DNA from: Bursaphelenchus xylophilus
Lineage: Eukaryota > Nematoda > Chromadorea > Rhabditida > Aphelenchoididae
DNA length: 64,000 nucleotides
Assembly (NCBI GenBank): GCA_904066235.2
Contig: CAJFCV020000001.1
Location: 1,116,001 to 1,180,000, forward strand
Direction of reading: 5' to 3'
The notes beneath the pieces are model-generated. The model was not told the origin of the DNA. It saw nothing but the letters and a program-made list of their open reading frames with translations, and did not search any database. The translations under genes were made by a program, and so were the position numbers. Below, piece after piece: positions 19,516 through 29,928 of the stretch; the stretch's first letter is position 1; the number at the start of each line of letters is the position of its first letter.

Positions 19516-19619
19516 GCCACGTGCGATGTCACGGTCCGAGCAGAATTTGGAGGCCGCAAAAAATTCCCATGGCTTCTTGCCGCGAGTATTAGATCCATTT
19601 CCCGGTGCCTATTGTTAAT

Positions 19620-19735
19620 ACTAGTCTGTCGGAAAAATAATGTGGAGTTGTCGCGCGACTTGGGCTTTGGTGCGCGACCGTGGCGAGACGAGAGCTTTTC
19701 CGCGACAAATCCACATTATTTTCCCGACAGACTAA
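19620..19735. mobile_element. TCAGTCTG MITE, copy 5, second interior type
   Basis: Same termini but a different interior built on GGTGCGCGAC and GGCGAGACGAGA. This defines a second sub-family, shared with copies at 17919, 38680, 45163 and 47547. Confidence 0.8.
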
Positions 19736-20086
19736 TATTTCGATTGCATCGTGCAATATGTCAAAAGCACACTGCAGGAAACCCCTGCAACAGAAAAGTC
19801 AACACCTCTTGGAAAAGCGTAATAAGTCCTTGTTCATTCATGCCACGTGTTAACATTACATAAATAATTCCACAGCTCACAAAACCTTTTGCAAGTCTTT
19901 ATTCAGAAACCAGGAGTAGGTTATGCATAGACAAATGTAAATAAATGACGAGTGCATTGCAAAAAATAAAATACCCGTTAAGAATGTGCGCAATAAAAGG
20001 GTGATGACAATGATATGCAACTTAAAAAATAAGATACTGTGGAACATCTGCAATTTGATTTTGCCGCGACACAATTCATTTTCTAA

Positions 20087-20158
20087 CATGTCTTCGCACG
20101 CGGTCGGCGTCACTTGTAGAAAGATGTCTTCGCACGCGGTCGGCGTCACTTGTGTGTA
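20087..20158. repeat. 36-bp direct repeat, two copies
   Basis: ATGTCTTCGCACGCGGTCGG followed by CGTCACTTGT occurs twice in tandem. No function is apparent. Confidence 0.8.
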
Positions 20159-20172
20159 CTATAGGATGGTCT

Positions 20173-21567
20173 TTAATTCGATGAAGACCTGACCAGAAGC
20201 GAAGGGATCTCTGCCTTTCCAATTCGAAAAACCCGCAAACATCCTTCTCTGTACGGCTTCACACACCACAATAACATGAGACATTCCATATTGGTCTCCA
20301 GAAAATAGACAACCGCGCAGCACATGGACAATTTCGGCGCCGACCTCATCCCGAACATCGGCAAGAGGATTAAAATGTACGCTGGCACAACAATGAACAT
20401 GAACAAGACAAAAGCTTGTATGGCCAAGGATCGTAGCAGCATCAAATGCAAATGGATCGTCTTTTCAGGGCGTTTGCTCCGCTTCAATTGTCGATAGAGC
20501 AAATAAACCATAAAAATCCCAATAGCGGGGATGAGGATCAGCAGTGCTATTGCCATGGTCAAACTGCCGCCTATCCGCGTGCCACCGGCAAAACAAATAA
20601 TATGCGGAAGACGAGTGTATATCGTTTGCAATGTTGGGTCGGTGTCGAGGAGCAGTTGCTTTTGCTGGTCTTGGTCGGGAAAGAAAATTGACATCGGTAC
20701 CTGTAAAAATGTATAATATATTTGTCACCAAATCCAACGATTTTCGCGGCCGAGAGGGTACGCAAAACTGGGAGAACGATAAAGGGGATAGTGCTTTTTG
20801 GACATATCTTTTTAGCCGACCTCTCACCCGTAATTTTTGGTCAGCTACAGGCAGGCTTTTTCAAACTTTCCCAACCCGATTGTCACCTCTAATTGTGGAG
20901 TCAGACTCTAAGCACTTCCCCTGTTAGAGACGGCCACACACTAGGCGGGCCAAGCAGACTTCTCATGTGCCTGCATAGTGCACGGCCACGCTAAAACCCT
21001 GTCGAACGGCGACAAGTAAAGCTTATGGTTTGCTTAAGGCTTCACTCACCCAAAGAGTGGCAAAAACGATCATCGTGAACACAAGAAAGGCCAAGACAAC
21101 GTAGTCGTTGAACAGTCTATACAAAACCCGATATGCTGACATTTGCGGTGGAACCGATTGGAAGACCCGATAGAAACATTGCAAACATATCGCTGCCGAC
21201 CGACCACTGATGATGAAAATTGCCACCGCCGCGATTACGCGCGGCTGTGAGCTGGCAAACGGACTCAGTCCGCCAAGAAACGCTAGGCAGGGTAGAGGCT
21301 GCATGGCAATCAACGCCGAGCCGCTGCAAATCGCGTCGCATAGGTAGGACCATACAATCTCGTTGACCAAATAGTAGTGATAGACTCTCATGGACTGGGT
21401 GGAAGCTAGATTTTAAAATAAATATTGCTAATAGATGACTTACATATGGTCATGACGACTAATGTGAAGATTACAACTATTGTCGTCACACAAAAAATAA
21501 CTTGACAATAAACGACGTAGAAGTTGAGGGCTTCTGGCGATGGAAATTCATCCGGTGAGAGCAGCAT
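20173..21567 (-). CDS. Srh/Sri-like serpentine chemoreceptor (gene C)
   Basis: Three exons: 21444-21567, 21050-21405 and 20173-20700; 335 residues. Exon sizes 124 and 356 nt are identical to gene B, and the first intron differs from that of gene B at about one position. The protein opens MLLSPDEFP, then SMRVYHYYLV, MQPLPCLAFLG, CFYRVF, VPMSIFFPDQDQQKQLLL, TIHLHLMLLRSLAIQ and VKPYREG. Role as for the other family members: predicted 7TM sensory receptor, ligand unknown. Genes B and C form a tail-to-tail inverted duplication. The last intron carries a repeat of the GCGGCCGAGAGG family and not the MITE found in gene B. Intact. Confidence 0.85.
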
Positions 21568-22394
21568 TTAGCGGCTCAATGGACGTTCAGAACTTTGAGC
21601 ATTATAAAATATAGCACATTGACCCGCGTATCGAAAAACAATCCCTCATCTTTTTGGTGGAATGTAGCGAACGGATTCAGGCGTTCGATGAATTATGGAA
21701 TTATTTATTATCTTGTAATGCGACGCGAGCAAAAGTCATGTACAATATTGGATTCAAAGCGGAGAGAGACCATGAAACAACCCATATATAAAAACATGTG
21801 GCCTCTAGTGGCCACATATTTGGCAGGGACTAGGGAGCATCGTGGGCGGATTAGAGGGAAATCGAAGTGTATTTGAGGTCTAGACTAGGTTTTTGCAATA
21901 GATTATTGCCACACGGCGATTCATACAGCTCCAAGGCTCAGCCCCCATATGATGGAGGATCAGTCGCAGAGAGGTAAGATAGGGGTGTTTGGACGACCGC
22001 TCTTCTGGGGGTAGACACAAAAAAGGTGTCGGAGAGACTGTTAGAGCTCGAACACAGAACAAGGAATGATATGAGACTTTTGGTGACGATGTGTTCCTTT
22101 TATATGACTTGACTTATGCAAATTTCCCTGAGAATTGTGGAGACTTTTCTCGACAACAATATACGTACTAATTCTCGCTTTCTCGGTTTCTAGCCGAGAA
22201 AGTTAAGTTTCCAGAAAAAAATAATTTTTTACGCGCGTAGCTGGCAAGAACATCGCCAAAAAGTGTTTTTACCGCCGGAGCGTGAAAATAGACCTTACGA
22301 AAAGAAAAACTGTTTTGTTCCTGTTGGTGCACCTGAGAAGTAGACGATACAAAAAGACACAGTGACAATACAATAAAGAGAAAAATATTATATA
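21568..22394. other. Upstream region of gene C to the Tc1-like element
   Basis: Nothing coding is recognised. 21600-21745 matches the gene B upstream region in inverted orientation. A short perfect palindrome (TGTGGCCTCTAGTGGCCACA) lies near 21798-21817. Confidence 0.5.
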
Positions 22395-23900
22395 CTCCCC
22401 GCCAAAAGTTTTGACCCCCCTTCTAACTCGGCCCAAAGTGTACCAATTTGGACCAAATTTGGTACGTAGTCTTCTGACAACCTTGTAGTAAAAAATATCA
22501 TAGTAGGAAAAACCATATAGCTGTATTTCAAAATCCAGGGACAATTTTCAAAAATCACCTCAAAAAAACGGGACAAAAGTTTTGACCCCCCTGCAAAAAA
22601 ATGAAATATCGCCAGCGGAGGCAACCAGAACCTTTTTTAACCGGTATCCCGTACCTGAACATGGGTTAATAAATGCTTTTTTGTTGAATGCTTCGTTGCA
22701 TTTGAGGATGCAACGCGTTAAACTGATTTTGATGTAGAGCTGCCGAAAATGGTAAAAATCTTGTACTGGCGCTTTCCAAAAATTTCAAATTATATTCACA
22801 TCATGTGGTTTTGACGTTTTATAACTTGCATTAATCTTTTCCTTTCGAAAAAAGTCCATGATGGCCTAGCAGAAACGATTCAGCCGATATCCAGTTGTCA
22901 TGGTCAGCCTTGGTGAGCCAGTTGCTCTTTGACTAAAGGTCTAGATGTCGTCGCTAGGTCCTCAATCTAATCCTGAGACTCCTATTTACTCTCAGCAAGG
23001 TAAAAGGTTTCGATTTGACACGTTTTGGAATGGGTTTCATTCACCTTAATCATAAGTTTGCCGTTACTGTAGATGCCCCCGAGTACGATGCCATCCCCAC
23101 CGCCCATTTGGCGTTCCATACGTCTCAAATTAGTATGGCGGGTGCTGTAGCGTCCTAAATTACCTGGCCCATCAAATGAAAGCCGTTTTTGGCCGCAAAA
23201 GAACCATTTGAAAAACGCGGGTTTTTCTTTAAGGTGCAGATCGGTAAAGTTGCATCTACAAACCATTTGGGATCATGTCAGCGGGGGTTTATTCTTGTTT
23301 TGAGAGTAGACACAAGTCTCAGGATTAGATTGAGGACCTAGCGACCACATCTAGACCTTTAGTCAAAGAGCAACTGGCTCACCAAGGCTGACCATTACAA
23401 CTGGATATCGGCTGAATCGATTCTGCTAGGCCATCATGGACTTTTTTCGAAAGGAAAAGATTAATGCAAGTTATAAAACGTCAAAACCACATGATGTGAA
23501 TATAATTTGAAATTTTTGGAAAGCGCCAGTACAAGATTTTTACCATTTTCGGCAGCTCTACATCAAAATCAGTTTAACGCGTTGCATCCTCAAATGCAAC
23601 GAAGCATTCAACAAAAAAGCATTTATTAACCCATGTTCAGGTACGGGATACCGGTTAAAAAAGGTTCTGGTTGCCTCCGCTGGCGATATTTCATTTTTTT
23701 GCAGGGGGGTCAAAACTTTTGTCCCGTTTTTTTGAGGTGATTTTTGAAAATTGTCCCTGGATTTTGAAATACAGCTATATGGTTTTTCCTACTATGATAT
23801 TTTTTACTACAAGGTTGTCAGAAGACTACGTACCAAATTTGGTCCAAATTGGTACACTTTGGGCCGAGTTAGAAGGGGGGTCAAAACTTTTGGCGGGGAG
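22395..23900. mobile_element. Tc1/mariner-type element with ~587-bp inverted repeats
   Basis: 1506 bp starting CTCCCCGCCAAAAGTTTTGA and ending with its complement, flanked by TATA on both sides, consistent with the TA target duplication of Tc1/mariner elements. Arms 22395-22981 and 23312-23900 are nearly identical inverted copies. The ~330-bp centre carries a transposase fragment. The arms are far longer than usual for Tc1, recalling Tc4-like foldback elements in form. Confidence 0.85.
22982..23266 (-). pseudogene. Tc1-type transposase fragment
   Basis: About 95 codons, open frame, matching the central DDE region of Tc1-like transposases: a FFCGQKRLSFDGPGN block like the canonical FSDEKxFxLDGPDG, an RRMERQMGGGDGIVLGGIYS block like the RxxQxGGGSVMVWGxFS motif, then NGKLMIKV. 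The N-terminal DNA-binding domain and the C-terminal catalytic residues are absent, and the Asp of the SDE motif reads as CGQ, so the enzyme cannot be active. Its ends coincide with the inner boundary of the long inverted repeats, suggesting an internal deletion. Confidence 0.75.
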
Positions 23901-23984
23901 TATACTTACATTGTTTTCTTCATATGCGACAATATTTTGTCTTGACTGACAGAGGATAAGATGATTGGGAAATGCTACGACGCC

Positions 23985-24170
23985 GTTTTGAAAGTGCGTA
24001 GACTTTTTCGCAAGCTTTCCGAAATATGCAATTGACCTTTATCATCGTGCAATTGAAAAATCACACTGTCGGGAAAATAATGTGGATTTTCATAGTGTGC
24101 CGCAAAAAAATCTACGCACTTTTGAACAGGCGCAATATTAATTGCACGAAGAACGGGACACATTTTTCAG
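23985..24170. repeat. Repeat of the GTGCGTAGACTTTTT family
   Basis: GTGCGTAGACTTTTTCGCAA, GCTTTCCG and CGTGCAATTGAAAA blocks shared with 38940-39035. A lone TCAGTCTG-type end (ACTGTCGGGAAAATAATGTGG) is embedded at about 24064. Confidence 0.6.
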
Positions 24171-24387
24171 CGTGCACCATCTTTGCCTGCAGCCTGCGCG
24201 TTTGATATTACCACTACAAACACGCATTTATTGCAGCCATGGTTATCGAAAAATCAGGGAACTGTTTAAAAAGGCAGCTGAATTAAAAGAATATTGCTAA
24301 TAATAGGAGAGCACGTGCATTAACTGTACAGACAACGTGTGAATTGCAACTTTTAAAATAGCAACAAAGACTTTAAAGCTAGTGTTT

Positions 24388-24539
24388 TATCAGTCTGTCG
24401 GGAAAATAATGAAAACTCTGTCGCATCGAAAATAGCATCGTCGCCGAGAAAATGAATTATGCCCCGAAGATCAAAATGCTTTTGACTTCGCGACCGGCGC
24501 AGCGACATTGTGCTCATTATTCTCCCGACAGACTGATTT
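24388..24539. mobile_element. TCAGTCTG MITE, copy 6
   Basis: Complete inverted ends, interior in the orientation GCCGAGAAAATGAATT. It lies just 3' of gene D. Confidence 0.85.
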
Positions 24540-24558
24540 AACAGAAAATATCTCTAGC

Positions 24559-26636
24559 CTATGAATACGCCGAAGTTATTACTGTCGTTAGCGACACGCC
24601 CTTCCTACGCCAGCCAAATCGCAGGATATGCCGACATTGCTCTCTGTACGGCCTCACAAACCACAACAACATCAGACATTCCACATTGGTCTCCATGAAA
24701 TAGAAGGTGACGCAGTAGACCGAGAGTCTCGGAGCGCCATGCACCCCGAAGGACGGAAGCAACAGCAAGGTGTAGGCGGGAAGGCAGATGAACAGGGTGA
24801 GGACGAGAATCTGCACAATCAACGACCGCAACAACATCCGATGCAGATGGTTGGTCTTCTGGAGGTGTTTGTTTTTCCTCACCTGCTTGTACACTCCGTA
24901 CACCATGCCCGCTACGAAAATTGGGACGATAATGGCGAGTATGAGTGGGATCCAGAGGCTGGTGCCCACGTCCGTGCCATATGTGACGCATTGAATGTGG
25001 GGGAAACGTTCGTAGACGTCGGCCATGATAGGGACCGACTCCAAGAGGAGTTGTTTTTGAACGTCTTGGTCCGGAAATGTCAGCAGCATGGGACCCTGTA
25101 AATGAGTGGATTGGAAAAGCCCATACTCGGGTGTCTGTCGGGAAAATAATGAGCACAATATCGCTGCGCCGAGTCCGGTGAACAGGTTGGCAATCCGCAA
25201 AAAAAACCGAAAAAACTTTTAGTCGGGGAAGAAATGGGGATTTTTTACGGCGAGAGAGTACGTTTTTTCGCGTCTTTTATTCTGACTTCTTTGTGAAATC
25301 AAGACGAAGTGTAAAAAACCGATAGCGAAGAGTCTATTCCGGTCACCGGACTCCTCAGTGTGACGTGCATCGCTGAAGTAAAAAAAATTGATTTTCCCCG
25401 CGACACAATTCATTCTCTCATCGGCGGGCGACTTTAAATGCAACATTATGCTCATTATTTTCCCGACAGACTGATATTACGAGGTTTGTAAAAGAAGCAA
25501 GGTATCTGTTGGGTTCTCACCCAAGTTCCCAGGAAATTTGAATAAGCTAGAAAGTATAAATACAACAGACAATCCCAATATCTTTTAATTCTGCCTCCGG
25601 ATTCCGGTTGCGTGTGTGCGCTTCATTTCGTCCCAATAAACCCTATACTCTTTCTCCTTTGGATTAGTGACCACCTCCCCCTCCTCCAAGCGCTTCACGA
25701 CCTTATATGGGGCTGAAAGATCGCTCGACTCGTCACAGCCGCGCACCAAATAAAATCTTCTCTAGCCGCGGCAAGTCACCGTAAAGCGATGATGGGCGAT
25801 TCCAATCCACATTATTTTCCCGACAGACCGTACAGTCGGCATTTTCGATAGGCGGTCATAGCCTGTTTTTTCAGAGTTTCGAGAATCATCTATCAGTCTA
25901 TTAGTCATCTATTAGGGGTATCTATCAGTTTGTCGGGAAAATAATGAGCACAATGTCGCTGCGCCGATCGTGTCGCTGAAGTGAAAAGCAATTTGATTTT
26001 CACGCGACACAAGGCCGATGCGACATTATGCTCATTATTTTCATGAGAGAGTGATATATTTTGAGCACATACCCAGATGCAAGCGTAGACCATGAGTAAT
26101 ATCAAAAAGTACGTGATCACGAAGTGATCATGGAAGAACCTATAGAAAAGTGGATAAGACATCATCTGTGGTCGGACGGCTTGCAAGATCCGATAAATGC
26201 ATTGTATGATGATAGCGGCACACCGACTGGAGACGATCAACACTGCCGTTGATGCCGCCGTCAATGGATGCGAACTAATTGAAGGGCCCATAACACCAAG
26301 AAATGCTAAACATGGCAGTGGTTGCAGCGAAATGAATGCAATGGCACTGAACATGGCGTCACAGAGGTAGGAGCTGCAAATTGGTACTGACATCTCACCC
26401 TGAAGGATGTAGATCACTTACAGCGCTACGCTTGAGACCAAGTAGTAATGGTAGACCTTCATCGACTGTGTGGAGGCTAAAATACTGTTGCAAAGTTAAC
26501 ACGGCCACTTACACATCAACATCACCGCTAATGTAAATATTACTATCGTGGTTGTGAACACAAAGAAGATGCGGCAACAACTAGTATAGATGACTGTCAT
26601 CTCTTGCGGCGGCAGCTCTTCCGCCGAAAGTGACAT
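24559..26636 (-). CDS. Srh/Sri-like serpentine chemoreceptor (gene D)
   Basis: Four exons: 26513-26636, 26422-26476, 26073-26373 and 24559-25095; 338 residues. Exon lengths 124, 55 and 301 nt are identical to gene A. Exon 1 opens MSLSAEELPPQ. Later signatures are SMKVYHYYLV, LQPLPCLAFLGV, CIYRIL, GPMLLTFPDQDVQKQLLL, TNHLHRMLLRSLIVQ and VRPYREQC. A predicted 7TM chemoreceptor; ligand unknown. The last intron of 977 nt contains two MITE insertions and a retrotransposon remnant, yet the coding frame is intact and all splice sites are GT-AG. Confidence 0.83.
25131..25476. mobile_element. TCAGTCTG MITE, copy 7, interrupted
   Basis: Left end at 25131 and right end at 25476 are matched, but the interior is interrupted after ATATCGCTGCGCCG (about 25170) by foreign DNA until about 25370, where the GTxGCTGAAGT-type interior resumes. 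Confidence 0.7.
25585..25740 (-). pseudogene. Retrotransposon polyprotein C-terminal remnant
   Basis: About 50 codons ending in TAA. The peptide SAPYKVVKRLEEGEVVTNP followed by YRVYWDEMKR resembles the small domain after the integrase core in LTR-retrotransposon Pol proteins (GPYxVVK pattern). No upstream integrase core or LTR is found, so this is a fragment inside the intron of gene D. The assignment is from pattern only. Confidence 0.4.
25923..26057. mobile_element. TCAGTCTG MITE, copy 8
   Basis: Left end intact, right end degraded (TTTTCATGAGAGAGTGATA). In the last intron of gene D. Confidence 0.8.
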
Positions 26637-26857
26637 TTCGTATGTCGAATAAACAGAGAAGGGCCAACATACAATACTCGCTCCACCTGTTTTGCAGCGA
26701 TATTTTTGGCTCTTTCAAAAGAGCGGGTGGGGTTCTAGGTAGATTCGGAAATGTATTGTGAATTAGCATACATACAAAGTTTTCAATAGTGACGTAAACC
26801 CAGTTTTTATTCTAGTAAAGATGATGTTATGTTTGTTTTTAATTTTGTATTTTTAAC

Positions 26858-27016
26858 ATCATTGTGTCTGGAAAATAGTGAAGTCTCTGTCACTGCGCCA
26901 ATCGCGTCGCTGAAGTGAAAACCAATTTTATGTTGCCGCAACGGAGTTCATTTCCTCGGCGGCGGTGCGACTTTCGATGTGACAGAGTGTTCATTATTTT
27001 CCCGACAGACTGATAG
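26858..27016. mobile_element. TCAGTCTG MITE, copy 9
   Basis: Worn left end (GTGTCTGGAAAATAGTG) and intact right end, interior GTCGCTGAAGTGAAAACCAA. Intergenic between genes D and E. Confidence 0.8.
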
Positions 27017-27290
27017 TACTTTCGTAAAGTGCATGGACATTTGGTACGGGCCGCACCATGCACAAAAACACCCCGTTTTGCATTGCTTTTTTTTGATCTT
27101 TGAGCATTGAAATATCCCTGCGACATAAGCATGTTTCACTACGTGGCTGCAGAAGTACCAGAAATTCGCATAGTGCAAGGAAAGAGGGAAAAAAGAAATG
27201 CACTGTGCGTTGGCGATAACCGCAGGAAAAAGTTCGCGATGCCTTGTGCAAAAGAGAAGAAATGTCCATGCATTTTATAAAAATACTAAT
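27016..27290. repeat. AAAGTGCATGGACATTT repeat element
   Basis: Begins TAGTACTTTCGTAAAGTGCA and ends with the complement ATGTCCATGCATTTTATAAA, so it is a terminal-inverted-repeat element with TA ends. Related copies are at 35222-35300, 61587-61690 and 62125-62215. Confidence 0.7.
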
Positions 27291-27369
27291 GGGGTCTTCA
27301 ACTAATTTGTTGAGCTACCATCTTCATCAAAGCACTTTTTAAAAGTAAAGAAAACCGCCTACGTTCATG

Positions 27370-29140
27370 TCACTGCTCAGTGGAACTGCGTGATCGCACC
27401 GTTAAGAAGAATTGATTCTTTCGGCAGAGTAGATCTCTAAACAGCCTGGCGCAGCACACTCTGTACGGCTTCACAAAATACAGAGTCATCACACATTCAA
27501 TATTTGTCTCCAAAAAACAAACCGCCGCACAACACATTGACAATTTCGGAGCTGCTCTCATCCCAATGGCCGGAAAGAAGAGTAGAGCGTATGCGGGAAG
27601 GCATAGAAATACGAGCAACACCGTTATTTGGACAAGCAGTGAGCGTAGCAGCATTGTGTGCAGCTTTATCGTCTTTTCCGGCTGGCTACTGCGCTTCGTT
27701 AGCCAGGACACCCACACGAGGATGGAGATTCCGCTGGCCGGTACGGCGATGACAAAAAGCGTCACAAACCACAATGAGTTGCCGGTGGCGGGGCCGTACG
27801 CGAAGCACACTGTATGCGGGAAGCGTTGAAGGATGGCGCTAAACGAAGGATCGATGCTGAGCAGGATGCTCCGTTGACGCTGTTGGTCGGGGAATGACAG
27901 CCACATTGGTCCCTACAAGCAAGGGTTTGAGATGAGGCTATGGATTTTTCTTATTCCAAATTAGCCAAGTCTTTCTCACTGGGATGGTCAACTCTTCCTC
28001 TCAATTTTTTGGCAGGACTTATATATGTAAATAAACTGCTTGCTTGACGATTCTTCGTGTGTCAACAGGACGCTTTGCCTTCTACTTTTCGAGTTATTGT
28101 AACGTCGATATATGGAATCACACAAGCAGTCCATCATATTACCATTGATAAAAAAACTGAGGGGAACAGTTGACCACCCAGGGAGGAAGACTTGGCTCCC
28201 CCAGGTACAATGCCTCACCCAGACCCCAGCATATCCAACCATGGTCAGGAGCAGGAAATTTAACACAGCGTAGTCATGCAACAGGTTGTGCGTAATCTGA
28301 TAGAAGATGGTGTAGGGCGGAACCGACTGGCCGATACGGTAAACGCCTTGAAGCCAAACCGCCACACATCGCATACTGACTATGAACATCGCCAATGAAG
28401 CAACTGATTTAGGGTACACATCGGCGTAGGGACCCAAAACCCCTATAAACGAAACACAGGGCAGCGGCTGGAGTGTGATCAGCGCGGCAGCAGTTAAGAT
28501 CAAATCGCAAATGTATGAGCTGCAAACAGTGTCCCATTTATGGATTGATTTGCAAGATTTGGTCCGGAAGAGACCTAACAAAAAGGGCGCGTGGGCAAAG
28601 GGGGCAACTCAAAGAGGGTACCACAAGGAAAAATATTGTATGGTAAGGTTGCGGCGAGCAACCATACCATTTTTGATGACTTTTTGGCTTACCCAATTGC
28701 CAAAAAATGATACGGTAAAAGGGGGCCAAGGCGAAATGTTCAAGCTTGATCACAATCCGCCTTGATTCCCGCCTCACCATACCATTTCTTCCTCAAAGCA
28801 GTCTCTTCAAAAAGGTTAGATGCCCTCATCGCCAAGGTGCTTTCTTCGCCCAGGTGTCCACTTTGGAGACCAACCATTATCAAAAATTTGCACCCACAAC
28901 AGTCTGTCTTACCAGTTTACTTACCATATAACCTCTGTGAGCATGTAGTAATGATATGTTTTGATTGATCTCACGGAAGCTAAAAATAAAGGTTTTTTGG
29001 AGCAAACAGAGCTAACCTTGAGTCATTACGACCAACGTGACCGCCACAACGGCTGAAGTAAAAACAAAGACGAGCCTGCAAGCCAGTCGGTATAGAGCTT
29101 CAATTTCCGGCGGCGGCAGTTCGTCCGGATAAAGTAACAT
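27370..29140 (-). CDS. Srh/Sri-like serpentine chemoreceptor (gene E)
   Basis: Four exons: 29017-29140, 28925-28979, 28219-28519 and 27370-27912; 340 residues. Lengths 124, 55 and 301 nt again match genes A and D. Exon 1 opens MLLYPDELPPPE. Others: KTYHYYMLTEV, LQPLPCVSFIGVLG, VYRIGQSVPPYT, GPMWLSFPDQQRQRSILL, TIKLHTMLLRSLLVQ and VKPYRVCC. Predicted 7TM chemoreceptor. The exon 1 donor is GTTAGC, weaker than the GTAAGT used in the other members, while phase and length are conserved. The second intron contains the 28585-28875 repeat. Intact. Confidence 0.83.
28585..28875. repeat. Second copy of the CCAAAAAATGATAxGGTA dispersed repeat
   Basis: Shares TTGCCAAAAAATGATACGGT, the CGCCTTGxTxCCC block and GATGCCCTCATCGCCAAGGT with 13715-14150. 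Arms around 28640 and 28670 are locally palindromic (TATGGTAAGGTTGC and GCAACCATACCA). Confidence 0.65.
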
Positions 29141-29928
29141 GGCCTAAAAAGGCAATGCTACTAAAACCTGGAGATGTATGGTTAGTGCACCTGTCCGGCA
29201 GTGTGTTACAGATGATTTATTTATTAAATCACATTTATTTATTCCGTCAAAAAGCATACGTATTGGCAAGGTTTTACACAGAGTACAACTGACTACTTCT
29301 CCAATCGGCAAGAATCCCAAGATTTCTTGACACCGTTTCCCATAATACTGTTGCCTAGCCAATTAACGGAGCAGCATTACGTGCATTTGAATCGTCTCCT
29401 CCAAACGTCTGCTCCGCTTCATTTACCGGCCAATAATGAAGATCATGGCGGCGAAGCCGGTCGGAAACAACTGTCACGACAAGCTGAATGTCGTGTTGGT
29501 GCAGTAGGCAATGGAGACAATTTTAGGGAGCTTGGGGCCAAAAATCATATCCAATTATAATAGGTATCCACTGCCAGAACAATTTCTCATTGTTGCAGTT
29601 TTGACCGGGAACCAGTGCCCATATGAAGCCCTAAATTTGATGACATTGTAAAAACTACTAATGCAAGATCTCACCGAAAAAAAGAAATAAGATGGTGGAC
29701 TGAAAAAACCGAGGAGTTCAATAAATTGTATGTCCGTGCGCCTGAGGTTATGTAGATTGAAAGTTTGTAACATCTCCGCGAATAGTCGTACAAGGTCAGA
29801 AAATAGCAAACAGCTTGACGTGATGGCAGTTCCCTCGGTGATATCAGAATTGGGATTTTAAAACATGAAAAGCATAATATTAAGAGCACGTGTTCCATTA
29901 CACCTGTTTCAGCAATGCCCAGCCACTC
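29141..29928. other. Intergenic stretch between chemoreceptor genes E and F
   Basis: No gene, RNA or repeat recognised. AT-rich with scattered short ORFs lacking family resemblance. Confidence 0.5.

Noticed and set aside
22388..22624. Pair of identical open frames in the foldback arms
   Set aside because: The same peptide appears on both strands only because the arms are inverted copies; there is no recognisable domain and no start context.
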